Shown piece after piece: positions 1 through 9,274 of a stretch of DNA of 38,507 nt. The stretch is from positions 4,023-42,529 of the forward strand of contig DYKQ01000005.1 in NCBI GenBank assembly GCA_020722545.1. Direction: 5' to 3'. The position numbers were made by a program, and so were the translations under genes. Under the pieces are notes generated by a model, which did not search any database, had not been told where the DNA came from, and saw only the letters and a program-made list of their open reading frames with translations. Every line of letters starts with the position of its first letter. Within the stretch, counting starts at the first letter, position 1. This stretch comes from Thiomonas intermedia. GTDB taxonomy: Bacteria > Pseudomonadota > Gammaproteobacteria > Burkholderiales > Burkholderiaceae_C.

Positions 1-7
1 ACCCCGC

Positions 8-478
8 ATGAAACTCTGGCTGCTCGCCGTGGGTCAGCGCATGCCGCGCTGGGTAGATGACGCCTATGCCGACTACGCCAAGCGCCTGCCGCCCGAAACC
101 CCCCTGCTGCTCAAGGAGATCAAGGCAGAGGCGCGCAGCTCCAGCATCAGCGCCGAAGCGGTGATGGAACGCGAGGCCCAGCGCATCGAGGCCGCCGTGC
201 CCGCGGGCGCGCGCCTCGTCACCCTCGATGAACGCGGCCAGCGTCTCACCACCGCCGCGCTGGCTGAAGCCTTGCAGCAGTGGCGCCAGGAGGGCCGCGA
301 CGTCGCGCTGGTCATCGGTGGCGCGGACGGACTGGCCCCGCGCCTCAAACAGAAGGCCGACACCTTGCTGCGGCTCTCCGATCTCACCCTGCCCCACGGC
401 CTCGTGCGGGTGCTGCTGGCCGAACAGCTTTACCGCGCGCACAGCCTGCTCAGCGGCCATCCCTACCACCGCGCCTGA
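8..478 (+). CDS. rlmH: 23S rRNA (pseudouridine1915-N3)-methyltransferase RlmH
   Basis: SPOUT-class methyltransferase that methylates pseudouridine 1915 in helix 69 of 23S rRNA on assembled 70S ribosomes. The protein is 156 residues, matching the roughly 155 residues of the E. coli enzyme. The SAM-binding VIGGADG loop is at residues 102-108 and the family's C-terminal [14 protein letters not shown] signature at 142-155, so the gene is complete. Only seven bases precede the ATG in this window, so its promoter and upstream partner cannot be seen. In many proteobacteria rsfS lies just upstream. thiM starts 59 bases downstream on the same strand with no terminator between, so the thiamin genes may be read through from rlmH. 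Confidence 0.96.
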   Translation: MKLWLLAVGQRMPRWVDDAYADYAKRLPPETPLLLKEIKAEARSSSISAEAVMEREAQRIEAAVPAGARLVTLDERGQRLTTAALAEALQQWRQEGRDVALVIGGADGLAPRLKQKADTLLRLSDLTLPHGLVRVLLAEQLYRAHSLLSGHPYHRA

Positions 479-537
479 CGGCCTGCCGCCGCGCCGCGCA
501 CGGCGATAATCAGGGCTCGACTTCGCTGCTCAAAATC

Positions 538-1365
538 ATGCCGACCCCTAACGCCGACTCTCTCTGGGCCGATGTGCTCGCCGTGCGCCAACAGCAACCG
601 CTGGTGCACAACATCACCAATTTCGTGGTGATGAACTACAACGCCAATGCCCTGCTGGCGCTGGGCGCCGCGCCGGTCATGGCGCACGCCCGCGAAGAGG
701 TTCGAGACATGGTCGGCATCGCTCAGGCGCTGGTGCTCAATATCGGCACTTTGTCGCCGGAGTGGATCGAGGCCATGATCATGGCGCTGCAGACGGCGCG
801 CGGGCGCGGCATTCCCGTGGTGCTCGACCCGGTGGGCGCCGGGGCTACGCCCTACCGCAACCGCGCCGTTGCCGAGTTGCTCGCCGCTGGCAGCCCCACG
901 GTGCTGCGCGGCAACGCTTCGGAGATTCTCAGTGTCGCCGGGGTGGAGGCGGCCACCCGCGGCGTGGACAGCGCCGCCGCGTCGGACGACGCGGCGCAGA
1001 CCGCCCGCACGCTTGCCGCCCGCCTGGGCGCTGTGGTCTGCGTGAGTGGCGCGACCGATCACATCCTCGCGCCCGATGGCCGTCATGTGCGTCTGTCCAA
1101 CGGGCATGCGTGGATGACCCGAGTCACGGGCGTGGGCTGCTCAGCCACGGCGCTGATCGGCGCTTTCTGCGCGGTGCAGCCCGACGCGTTTCACGCCACC
1201 ATCGCCGCGATGGCCTATCTCGGCGTGGTCGGCGAAGTCGCCGCCGCGCAAGTGCAAGCGCAGGGCTGCGGCGTCGGTCAGTTGCAGATCGCCCTGCTCG
1301 ACAGCCTGCAACTTCTGGATGCCGAAACCTTCCACGCGCGCCTGCGCCTGCAAGCCGATGACTGA
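538..1365 (+). CDS. thiM: Hydroxyethylthiazole kinase ThiM
   Basis: Phosphorylates 4-methyl-5-(2-hydroxyethyl)thiazole, salvaging the thiazole half of thiamin. The frame is open further upstream, but the ATG at 538 gives a 275-residue protein of normal family length that starts just ahead of the conserved [13 protein letters not shown] block (residues 21-33). LDPVGAGA (96-103) and TGVGCSATA (197-205, catalytic Cys201) are present. The stop overlaps the thiE start by eight bases, indicating translational coupling in a thiM-thiE-thiD operon. The 59-base gap after rlmH holds no TPP riboswitch features, so this salvage operon does not seem to be directly TPP-controlled, unlike cytX opposite it. 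Confidence 0.95.
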   Translation: MPTPNADSLWADVLAVRQQQPLVHNITNFVVMNYNANALLALGAAPVMAHAREEVRDMVGIAQALVLNIGTLSPEWIEAMIMALQTARGRGIPVVLDPVGAGATPYRNRAVAELLAAGSPTVLRGNASEILSVAGVEAATRGVDSAAASDDAAQTARTLAARLGAVVCVSGATDHILAPDGRHVRLSNGHAWMTRVTGVGCSATALIGAFCAVQPDAFHATIAAMAYLGVVGEVAAAQVQAQGCGVGQLQIALLDSLQLLDAETFHARLRLQADD

Positions 1366-2020
1366 TTCCGCCCGTCGCTGGCCCCTGGCCGCCCTGCGGC
1401 TGCACCTCGTCACCGACGCCGCACTGTGCGGCCCGCGCGGCGTTGAGGCCGTGGTCGCCGCAGCGGTGAGGGGCGGAGCCACCTGCGTGCAGTTGCGCGA
1501 AAAGCAGCTCGACACCCGGTCTTTCGTCGAACGCGCCCGCGCGCTCAAGGCCCTGCTCGCACCGCTGGGGGCGCCGCTGATCATCAACGACCGGCTCGAT
1601 GTGGCGCTGGCCGTGGGCGCAGACGGCGTGCACGTCGGCCAGAGCGATCTGCCGCCCGAAGACGTGCGACGGTTGATGCCGCACGCCCTCATCGGCCTGT
1701 CGGTCGAAAACCCCGAGCAGGTGCGCGCGGCGGCCGACATGCCGGTGGATTACCTCGGCGTCAGCCCGGTGTTTTCCACCCCGAGCAAACTAGACACCGC
1801 CCCCGCACTCGGCCTCGAAGGGCTGCGGGCGATGCGCGCCCTCACCGATCTGCCCCTGATCGCCATTGGCGGCATCGATCTGAACAATGCCGCGCAAGTG
1901 CTGGCCGCAGGCGCCGACGGCCTGGCCGTGGTGCGGGCGCTGTGCGCCGCGCCCGACCCCGCTGCCGCCGCGCAAGCCTTGCGCCAGCTCACCGACTCTT
2001 CCACCTTCGTCCATCCATGA
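1358..2020 (+). CDS. thiE: Thiamin-phosphate synthase ThiE
   Basis: Joins HMP pyrophosphate and thiazole phosphate to make thiamin phosphate. It is a TIM-barrel protein of 220 residues. QLREK (45-49), the HMP-PP binding region, [11 protein letters not shown] (88-97) and the phosphate-binding GGID (171-174) are all visible. I chose the ATG at 1358, inside the end of thiM, because it gives the normal length. An upstream in-frame ATG at 1319 would add a low-complexity stretch read from thiM codons. The stop TGA overlaps the thiD start (ATGA). ThiM, ThiE and ThiD together turn salvaged thiazole and pyrimidine into thiamin phosphate. Confidence 0.95.
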   Translation: MTDSARRWPLAALRLHLVTDAALCGPRGVEAVVAAAVRGGATCVQLREKQLDTRSFVERARALKALLAPLGAPLIINDRLDVALAVGADGVHVGQSDLPPEDVRRLMPHALIGLSVENPEQVRAAADMPVDYLGVSPVFSTPSKLDTAPALGLEGLRAMRALTDLPLIAIGGIDLNNAAQVLAAGADGLAVVRALCAAPDPAAAAQALRQLTDSSTFVHP

Positions 2021-2877
2021 ACGCGACCGAACCCCTGCAAGACACCCCTGCCGTCGCGCGCTACGCCCGCGTGCTCAGCATCGCTGGCTCCGACAGCGGC
2101 GGCGGCGCCGGCATCCAGGCCGATCTCAAGACCATGGCCGCGCTGGGCTGCTATGGCATGACGGCCGTCACCGCCATCACGGCGCAGAACACGCAAGGCG
2201 TGCGCGTCATTCAGGCGCTGCCGCCCGAATTGCTCGCGCAGCAGATCGACGCCGTGGTCGAAGACATCGGCGTGGATGCGGTGAAAATCGGCATGCTGCA
2301 CGATGTAGACGTGGTGCGGGTGGTGGCCGACGCGATTCGCCGCCATCGTTTCGCCCATGTGGTGCTCGACCCGGTGATGGTCGCCACCAGCGGCGACAAG
2401 CTGATCACCGAATCCACCGTGGACCGGCTCGTTGATGAGCTCTTTCCCCTCGCCACGCTGATCACCCCCAACCTCGACGAAGCCGCCTGGGTGCTGCGGC
2501 TGGGCGCCATAAACGCCGACGTGCTGGAAGACACGGCCAATCTGCTGCATGTGCTGGGCGCTCACGCGGTGCTGCTCAAGGGAGGCCACTTGCCCGGCCC
2601 GCAGCTCACCGACCTGCTGCGCCTGCCCGACGGCGAGATGCGGCGCTGGGAAGCGCCGCGCATCCCCACGCGCAACACCCACGGCACAGGCTGCAGCCTG
2701 TCATCGGCCATCGCGTGTTACCTCGCCCTGGGCGAAACGCTGGCCGATGCCGTGGCGCACGGTCGGGACTATGTGCGACAAGCGCTGCTCGCCGGGGCCG
2801 ACATGCAGCTCGGCCACGGCCACGGCCCGCTCAACCACGGTCACGCCCCTTTGGCGACGAAGCGCCTACCGCTCTAA
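2017..2877 (+). CDS. thiD: Hydroxymethylpyrimidine/phosphomethylpyrimidine kinase ThiD
   Basis: Bifunctional ribokinase-fold kinase that phosphorylates HMP twice to give the HMP-PP used by ThiE. The protein is 286 residues. The substrate-binding GSDSGGGAGIQ is at 24-34, and the catalytic anion-hole motif THGTGCS, with Cys226, is at 221-227. The start ATG overlaps the thiE stop by four bases. The C-terminal 15 or so residues are His/Gly-rich (GHGHGPLNHGHAP), which may be a metal-affine tail or only low complexity. The stop TAA (2875-2877) interlocks with the stop of the convergent cytX gene, so the two genes share their last four bases with no terminator between. Confidence 0.95.
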   Translation: MNATEPLQDTPAVARYARVLSIAGSDSGGGAGIQADLKTMAALGCYGMTAVTAITAQNTQGVRVIQALPPELLAQQIDAVVEDIGVDAVKIGMLHDVDVVRVVADAIRRHRFAHVVLDPVMVATSGDKLITESTVDRLVDELFPLATLITPNLDEAAWVLRLGAINADVLEDTANLLHVLGAHAVLLKGGHLPGPQLTDLLRLPDGEMRRWEAPRIPTRNTHGTGCSLSSAIACYLALGETLADAVAHGRDYVRQALLAGADMQLGHGHGPLNHGHAPLATKRLPL

Positions 2878-4160
2878 ACCGCTGCTGGCGCCCGCGCCTC
2901 GCGCCAGCGCAGCACCCCCGCCGCCAGCAGCGTGAAGGCCAGACTGGGCAGGGCCGAGCCCCAATTCGGCCACCACACCGCGCCCAACTGGAACACGCCG
3001 ATGCCCAGCAACCACACGCTCATCGGGCCCCAGCGCCAGTTGCTCTGCGGCGGCAAACCCGGCGCAAGCTGCGCGATCACCACGCCAAACAGCGGCACGA
3101 AAATTGAACTGAGGGTGAGCAGAAAGGGCTCAAGCGCGTGCATCGGCAGCGCCAGCGCCGCCGCGGTGGCCAGCAGCACCAAGGTCATGCCAATACGACG
3201 AATGCTCCAGCGGCCGTTGAGAAAGTTGGTCGATACCGCGCCCGAATGCACGTCGCCGTAGGCGTTGTCCACCTCATCCACCAAAATGAAACCCAGCGCA
3301 ATCAGCCCGCCCTGAGCCAGCAGCAGGGTGCTGAGCATGTCGATATTCGCAGGCGACACGCTGATGACCAACACGCCCAGCGCGTAGCACCAGATGTTCG
3401 CCGCGGCATAGCCGAGCCAGGTGCCGCGCGCCGTGGCGCCAGCGTGGCGCCCGTAGCGGGCATAGTCGGCCACCAGCGGCAGCCACGACACCGGCATGGC
3501 GATCACCAGATCCACAGCCGCCAGCAAGCTCATCGAACCATCGCCCGGCTGCGCCCACAGCGCGGCAAAGCCGTGCTGCCAGGCCTTGAGTCCGAACTGA
3601 TAGCTCAGCCAGAGCAGCGAGGCGACGATCAGCGGCATTGCCGCGCGGCTGACGAAACGCCGCACCAGCCCGATCATCCGCCCGCTGGCCAGCACCAGCA
3701 GCAGCGAACCCCAGGCCAGCGTCGCCACCACAGGCGCCCATTCCCCGCGCGCACCGAACACCTGCTCGACGATGGTGCGGGCGCCGTCGCGCATGATCAC
3801 CAGCTCGAACGCCGTCCAGCCCAGCAGTTGCACCACATTGATCGCCACGGGCAGCATGGCGAAGCGCTGCCCCAGCGTGCGCCCGATCAGCGCCGAACTC
3901 GACAGACCGTGCCGGCTGCCGATCCCCGCCACCCAAGCCAGCAAACCCGCGCCCAGCAAGGACCCCAGCGCAATCGCCCCAGCCGCCTGCGGCAGGCTCA
4001 AGCCCGGCCGCAGATACGCACCCACCTGCATGACCAGCAGCCCCACCCCCAGACTGAACCACAGCGCGGCGGCATCGGTGAAGGTGAAAATACGTTCCGC
4101 CGCGGGAACCGAGGCATTGGACGCGTGCGCCGCGTCACTTGAAGTCGTGTGTGTTGCCAT
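2874..4160 (-). CDS. cytX: NCS1-family transporter, probable hydroxymethylpyrimidine permease CytX
   Basis: A 428-residue inner-membrane protein with about twelve hydrophobic segments, of the cytosine/purine/HMP permease (NCS1) family. The assignment to HMP uptake rests on context: a TPP riboswitch lies directly upstream and thiMED is next door on the other strand. Family membership is suggested by the N-terminal FTFTDAAALWFSLGVGLLVMQ region and by loops such as MPVSWLPLVADYARYGRHA. I chose the ATG at 4160 because it follows the riboswitch. The open frame extends 32 codons upstream, but that stretch encodes the riboswitch leader. Other NCS1 substrates such as cytosine or thiamin itself are possible but less likely. 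Confidence 0.85.
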   Translation of the reverse strand: MATHTTSSDAAHASNASVPAAERIFTFTDAAALWFSLGVGLLVMQVGAYLRPGLSLPQAAGAIALGSLLGAGLLAWVAGIGSRHGLSSSALIGRTLGQRFAMLPVAINVVQLLGWTAFELVIMRDGARTIVEQVFGARGEWAPVVATLAWGSLLLVLASGRMIGLVRRFVSRAAMPLIVASLLWLSYQFGLKAWQHGFAALWAQPGDGSMSLLAAVDLVIAMPVSWLPLVADYARYGRHAGATARGTWLGYAAANIWCYALGVLVISVSPANIDMLSTLLLAQGGLIALGFILVDEVDNAYGDVHSGAVSTNFLNGRWSIRRIGMTLVLLATAAALALPMHALEPFLLTLSSIFVPLFGVVIAQLAPGLPPQSNWRWGPMSVWLLGIGVFQLGAVWWPNWGSALPSLAFTLLAAGVLRWREARAPAAV

Positions 4161-4166
4161 GACCCA

Positions 4167-4188
4167 TTTCTGCGTGCTCGCGCAGAAA
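4167..4188 (-). promoter_or_regulatory. Hairpin between TPP aptamer and cytX start (possible expression platform)
   Basis: On the minus strand TTTCTGCG and CGCAGAAA form a perfect 8-bp stem around a 6-base loop. It ends six bases before the cytX ATG and about 35 bases after the aptamer. No U-tract follows, so it does not look like a terminator. Its position suggests control of ribosome access, perhaps by competing with an alternative pairing when TPP is bound. The stem is seen directly; the role is inferred. Confidence 0.5.
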
Positions 4189-4224
4189 CCCGGCCAGGCC
4201 ATGCGCGCCAAAGCACGCGCCGCC

Positions 4225-4405
4225 CACCCTGCTTCCCTGCGCGAGGATGACCTCAATCAGGTTCAAAGGGACTCTCATGAGAAAACGCCGGGCCGCCCCA
4301 AGTTTTCTCATCCCCCTCGGGGGGTCTTACGCAAACGCGGCAGGTCTGGGGGCGCTCTCAGCGAAGCTGCCTGCTGCCGCAGCCCCGCACCCCCAGCGTT
4401 GCGCC
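4225..4405 (-). ncRNA. TPP riboswitch (THI element) upstream of cytX
   Basis: Read on the minus strand, the conserved blocks come in order: CGCTGGGGGTGC (about 4398-4387), the pyrimidine-sensor CTGAGAG (4361-4355), CCCTTTGAACCTGATT (4270-4255), the GAGG/CCTC stem, and GCGCAGGGAAGC (4242-4231). These match the TPP aptamer. The distance between CTGAGA and CCCTTTGAACC is far longer than usual, because about 86 bases of a dispersed repeat occupy the P3a position, a site known to tolerate variable stems. It lies 5' of a probable HMP transporter gene, as expected for TPP feedback repression of uptake. Confidence 0.9.
4275..4360 (-). repeat. Dispersed repeat, short copy, inside the TPP riboswitch
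   Basis: On the minus strand the element begins TGAGAGCGCCCCCAG and ends with an inverted repeat in which ATGAGAAAAC and GTTTTCTCAT flank TTGGGGCGGCCCGGC. The same two termini, with a different and longer interior, recur at 4671-4888. The motif TGAGAG occurs at both edges of this copy, so removing the element and one TGAGAG restores a canonical-looking aptamer junction. It carries no coding capacity. It is probably a non-autonomous mobile or REP-like element. Confidence 0.75.
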
Positions 4406-4409
4406 GCAG

Positions 4410-4670
4410 GATTGCGACACGGCGTCGATTGTAGGCAGGATGACGCCTGCGAGCCGTACCACGACAGCGCCGAAGCACGGCTAAGCTATGCCGCCTGACC
4501 TGTTGTCTACCCATGCGCCCGATCCGCTGTCGCCTCCGCCTGACCTTGGCCGCACGCTTGCACTGGGCCGCTGGATGCAGCGCCTGCCCAACCGCCATCG
4601 CCTCGCCGCCCTCATTTTGGGACATGTCATCCTCGCGTTCGACGCCCCCGCCATGCAGCGCCTGGGAGGC
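4410..4670. other. Intergenic stretch between riboswitch and repeat, no supported gene
   Basis: Apart from the possible cytX -10 box this stretch holds only a 62-codon plus-strand ORF starting at 4488. Its product has a basic and hydrophobic C-terminal half (MQRLPNRHRLAALILGHVILAF) and ends GGS followed by a TGA supplied by the repeat at 4671. It has no clear ribosome-binding site and I recognise no family. It could be a gene remnant truncated by the repeat, or chance. Confidence 0.3.
4428..4433 (-). promoter_or_regulatory. Possible -10 box for the riboswitch-cytX transcript
   Basis: TACAAT on the minus strand, about 23 bases upstream of the first conserved aptamer block, is one mismatch from the sigma70 -10 consensus. 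I see no convincing -35 at 17 bases, so the promoter would be weak or activator-dependent. Confidence 0.35.
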
Positions 4671-4885
4671 TCATGAAAAAACGCCGGGCAGCCCCAAGTT
4701 TTCTTGTCCACCTCGCGGCTTGCAAGCCGCTCGGATTCGGCTGCGTCCAAGCTGCCGCAGGGCAGCTTGGAGCCGCGGGCCTCATCCCCCTCCCGACCTC
4801 CCCCACGACGTGGGGGAGGTGAGATCACTCCCTCCCCACTTGTGGGGAGGGTTGGGGTGGGGATTGCTCAGCCCTGGGGGCGCTC

Positions 4886-4888
<3 letters not shown>
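4671..4888 (-). repeat. Dispersed repeat, long hairpin-rich copy abutting uup
   Basis: It shares both termini with the copy at 4275-4360: CTGGGGGCGCTCTCA at one end, and TCATGA followed by AAAACGCCGGGC, one base, GCCCCAAG and TTTTCT at the other. The interior packs four near-perfect hairpins: the palindrome GCGGCTTGCAAGCCGC (4715-4730), CCAAGCTGCC/GGCAGCTTGG around GCAG (4747-4770), 12-bp arms ACCTCCCCCACG with their complement around one base (4796-4820), and CCCTCCCCAC/GTGGGGAGGG around TT (4830-4851). The repeat's TGAG terminus forms the uup stop codon. The hairpins may serve as a 3' end or processing structure for uup mRNA. No protein is encoded. Confidence 0.7.
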
Positions 4889-6799
<1,911 letters not shown>

Positions 6800-6860
6800 G
6801 CGTAGCGTTTGTTGAGGAAAGACGCCCATTGTGCCAGTCGGTCGCCGCTACCATATCCCG

Positions 6861-7481
6861 ATGGACTCCCTGCGCGCTGAACTCGCCGTGCTGGCTGCGC
6901 GGCTGATCGTCGAAGACGGTCTGGACTACGGCACGGCCAAGCGCAAGGCCGCCAAGCGCCTGCTGGGCGAACGCGTGGCGCGCGATCTGCTGCCCGGCAA
7001 CGATGAGATCGAGCAGCAGGTGCGCGAAGAACTCGCCCTGTTTCATGCCGACACTCAGCCCGCGCAGTTGCTGCAACTGCGCCGCGCCGCGCTGACGCTG
7101 ATGGAAGCGTTTGCGGCGTTCAATCCGCATCTGGCCGGGGCTGTCTGGCACGGCGCCGCCAACGAACACTCCGACCTGCATGTGCTGCTGTTCACCGACG
7201 ACAGCAAGGGCGTGGAGATTCTCTGCGTCGATCACGGCATCGCTTTTCAGGTCAGCCAAGCCCCGCACTACGCCGGGCGCGGCCGTGTCGAACAACTCAC
7301 CCTGCACTGGCCCCCGCGTGACCGTCAAGCCGTGCTCGCCCATCTGAGCCTCTACCCGGAAAAAGACGTGCGCGGCGCCTTGCTGCCTGATGCGCAAGGG
7401 CGCACGCCCAGAGGCACGCTGCGTGCGCTCAGGCAGCTCCTGAGCGCCCCCGCCGACGCTGGAGAAAACCCGACACTCTGA
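6861..7481 (+). CDS. Conserved hypothetical protein, nucleotidyltransferase-like core
   Basis: A 206-residue soluble protein divergent from uup across a 61-base gap. The N-terminal 65 residues are helical and charged. The segment AVWHGAANEHSDLHVLLFTDD (about 94-114) resembles the substrate-binding loop of minimal nucleotidyltransferases, with a histidine, a serine-aspartate pair and a following hydrophobic strand. I recall close relatives in Burkholderiales that carry the name UDP-N-acetylmuramate-alanine ligase; nothing here resembles MurC, so that name should not be transferred. The ATG at 6861 is preferred to one ten codons upstream, whose extra residues look random. Function unknown. Confidence 0.8.
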   Translation: MDSLRAELAVLAARLIVEDGLDYGTAKRKAAKRLLGERVARDLLPGNDEIEQQVREELALFHADTQPAQLLQLRRAALTLMEAFAAFNPHLAGAVWHGAANEHSDLHVLLFTDDSKGVEILCVDHGIAFQVSQAPHYAGRGRVEQLTLHWPPRDRQAVLAHLSLYPEKDVRGALLPDAQGRTPRGTLRALRQLLSAPADAGENPTL

Positions 7482-7535
7482 CGCCTTTCCCCGGCCATGC
7501 ACAATGCGAGCAGTCTGATTGCTGCACCACCACCC

Positions 7536-8069
7536 ATGAACAAAGTCAATATCTGGATTTCTGCCGCCATCTTCCTTCTTATCGCCGCGGTGCTCGGCAA
7601 TGCCTGGTTTCAGCGTGAACGCAGCGTGCCCGTCGCGGTTGAAAACAATGCGGTCAAGTCTTTTTTTTCTGACAAACTCGACGATCTGCAGGGAAAATCC
7701 ATCGATCTGTCGAAATATCGCGGCAAACCGCTGGTGATCAATTTCTGGGCGAGCTGGTGCCCGCCTTGCATCGCAGAAATGCCCGATTTTTCGGAGTTTT
7801 ACCAGCAGAACAAAGACAAAGGCATCGAGATGGTCGGCATTGCGCTCGACAACCCCACGGCGGTACGCAACTTCCTGAAAGAGCATCCGGTGAGCTACCC
7901 CATCCTGCTGGGCGGCATGAATGGCATCGCCTTGAGCACCAGCCTAGGCAATAAGCAGGGCGGCCTGCCATTCACCGTGGTGCTCGATGGCAAAGGCGAC
8001 GTCGTGTTTCAAAAGCTGGGAAAAACCTCTCTCGACGAGCTGAAAGAAGCGGTACCCTCCGGTCATTGA
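7536..8069 (+). CDS. TlpA-like membrane-anchored thiol:disulfide oxidoreductase
   Basis: Thioredoxin-fold protein of 177 residues, held in the inner membrane by one N-terminal segment (about residues 6-24) with the domain facing the periplasm. The active site WASWCPPC (71-78) has the CPPC pair typical of the TlpA/ResA/CcmG group. These proteins reduce disulfides in apocytochrome c or copper-binding proteins. [10 protein letters not shown] is the usual first strand, and a later [19 protein letters not shown] stretch carries the Pro loop. An alternative ATG at 7497 would add 13 residues before the anchor. No cytochrome maturation gene lies nearby, so the partner is unknown. Confidence 0.88.
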   Translation: MNKVNIWISAAIFLLIAAVLGNAWFQRERSVPVAVENNAVKSFFSDKLDDLQGKSIDLSKYRGKPLVINFWASWCPPCIAEMPDFSEFYQQNKDKGIEMVGIALDNPTAVRNFLKEHPVSYPILLGGMNGIALSTSLGNKQGGLPFTVVLDGKGDVVFQKLGKTSLDELKEAVPSGH

Positions 8070-8125
8070 GCGCCCGCATCAGCCATCCACCTCGTTCATC
8101 CCACGCCCTGTTCAATCGCCCTTCC

Positions 8126-8581
8126 ATGACCTTGCCGCGCATCCTTGTTCTCCACGGCCCCAACCTCAACCTGCTGGGGCAGCGTGAGCCCCACATTTAT
8201 GGGGCGACCACGCTGGACGATATCAATCAGTCGCTGCAAACCCTTGCCGCCGAACTGGGGGTGGAGGTGCAGACTTTCCAGAGCAATCACGAAGGCGACC
8301 TGATTGACCGGCTGCATGCGGCGCGCCTGGACGGCACGCGCTACATCATCATCAACCCTGCGGCCTACACCCACACCAGCGTTGCCCTGCGTGATGCCAT
8401 CGCGGCCACCGATCTGCCCTTCATCGAAGTGCATCTGAGCAATGTGTACCGCCGCGAACCGTTCCGCCATCACTCCTACTTTTCCGATCTGGCCGCCGCC
8501 GTCATCAGCGGTTGTGGCGCTCACGGCTACGCCCTGGCCTTGCGCCATGCCGTAGTCGATCTTGGGAATCGTAAAAATTGA
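8126..8581 (+). CDS. aroQ: 3-dehydroquinate dehydratase, type II
   Basis: Dodecameric type II dehydroquinase, the third step of the shikimate pathway. The protein is 151 residues. HGPNLNLLG is at 10-18, the catalytic Tyr is in EPHIYG (about residue 25), the [15 protein letters not shown] region follows, and [20 protein letters not shown] carries the substrate-binding His-Ser and second catalytic His. The open frame runs 20 codons further upstream, but the family always starts a few residues before ILVLHGPN, so the ATG at 8126 is used. The accBC promoter lies in its last codons. The aroQ-accB-accC order is common in proteobacteria. Confidence 0.95.
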   Translation: MTLPRILVLHGPNLNLLGQREPHIYGATTLDDINQSLQTLAAELGVEVQTFQSNHEGDLIDRLHAARLDGTRYIIINPAAYTHTSVALRDAIAATDLPFIEVHLSNVYRREPFRHHSYFSDLAAAVISGCGAHGYALALRHAVVDLGNRKN

Positions 8582-8590
8582 TGGTCTAAT
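8562..8590 (+). promoter_or_regulatory. Sigma70-type promoter for accB-accC
   Basis: TTGGGA (8562-8567) and TCTAAT (8585-8590) are separated by exactly 17 bases, with 4/6 and 5/6 matches to consensus. The start would fall near 8597, 25 bases before the accB ATG. The -35 box lies inside the last codons of aroQ, so accBC can be expressed independently of aroQ. Confidence 0.65.
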
Positions 8591-8621
8591 GCGACACTTA
8601 TCAGCGACTTAACGACAGATC

Positions 8622-9113
8622 ATGGATTTACGCAAACTCAAGACTTTGATCGACCTGGTCTCCGATTCCAACGTCTCCGAGCTTGAGATCACGGAAGCCG
8701 AAGGCACGGTCAGAATCGTCAAGGCGCAGCCGCAGCCCATCATTCAGTACGCGCAGATGCCCGCTCAGTTGGGATCGCAGTTTGCATCTCAGGCTCCGAT
8801 GCAGTACGCCGCGCCTCAGGCCACGCCCGCCCAAGCTCAGGCGCCCGCCGCTGAAGCAGCCCCCGCCCCGCAGGCGCAAGGGCATGTGCTGAAGTCGCCG
8901 ATGGTCGGCACGTTCTACCGCTCTTCTTCTCCAGGGGCGGCGCCGTTCGTTGAGGTGGGTGACACGGTCAAGGTCGGTCAGACGCTGTGCATCATCGAAG
9001 CGATGAAAATTCTCAACGAAATCGAATGCGACAAAGACGGCGTGATCAAGGCCGTGCTGGGCGAAAACGGCCAGGCCGTCGAATTCGGCCAGCCGTTGTT
9101 CGTGATCGAGTAA
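8622..9113 (+). CDS. accB: Biotin carboxyl carrier protein of acetyl-CoA carboxylase
   Basis: Carries the biotin that shuttles CO2 between biotin carboxylase and carboxyltransferase in malonyl-CoA synthesis. It has 163 residues: an N-terminal BCCP helix region (1-40), an Ala/Pro/Gln-rich flexible linker (about 45-85), and a C-terminal biotinyl domain with the EAMKI motif, biotinylated at Lys129. The thumb region of type-1 BCCP is present ([15 protein letters not shown]). It sits 160 bases upstream of accC on the same strand and is probably co-transcribed from the promoter at the end of aroQ. Confidence 0.97.
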   Translation: MDLRKLKTLIDLVSDSNVSELEITEAEGTVRIVKAQPQPIIQYAQMPAQLGSQFASQAPMQYAAPQATPAQAQAPAAEAAPAPQAQGHVLKSPMVGTFYRSSSPGAAPFVEVGDTVKVGQTLCIIEAMKILNEIECDKDGVIKAVLGENGQAVEFGQPLFVIE

Positions 9114-9274
9114 TGGCTTTTTCAGGAGTGCGCAGGGCCGCTTCCGGTTTTGAGACTCCTCCGGGGGAGCAAACCCTGGCAGCGCCAAGGCTCACATGAG
9201 CGCCCGCTCTTGACCACGGCTCCTGCGCTCAACGGGCGCTTCCGCCCTTCCCTGTCATTGAACGGACAACGCGC

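Noticed and set aside
479-537. Possible TPP riboswitch ahead of thiM
   Set aside because: The gap is 59 bases and lacks the CTGAGA and ACCTGAT blocks.
4488-4676. A 62-codon plus-strand ORF between the riboswitch and the long repeat
   Set aside because: No ribosome-binding site and no family recognised; it ends in the repeat. It is kept only as a possible gene remnant.
4715-4851. A row of four hairpins that might suggest a CRISPR or integron-like array
   Set aside because: The hairpins differ in sequence, are not separated by equal spacers, and no cas or integrase gene lies near. They are the interior of a dispersed repeat.
9114-9274. Possible terminator or riboswitch between accB and accC
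   Set aside because: Only short hairpins (CTCC/GGAG and GCGCCCG/CGGGCGC) without a T-run or a recognisable aptamer.
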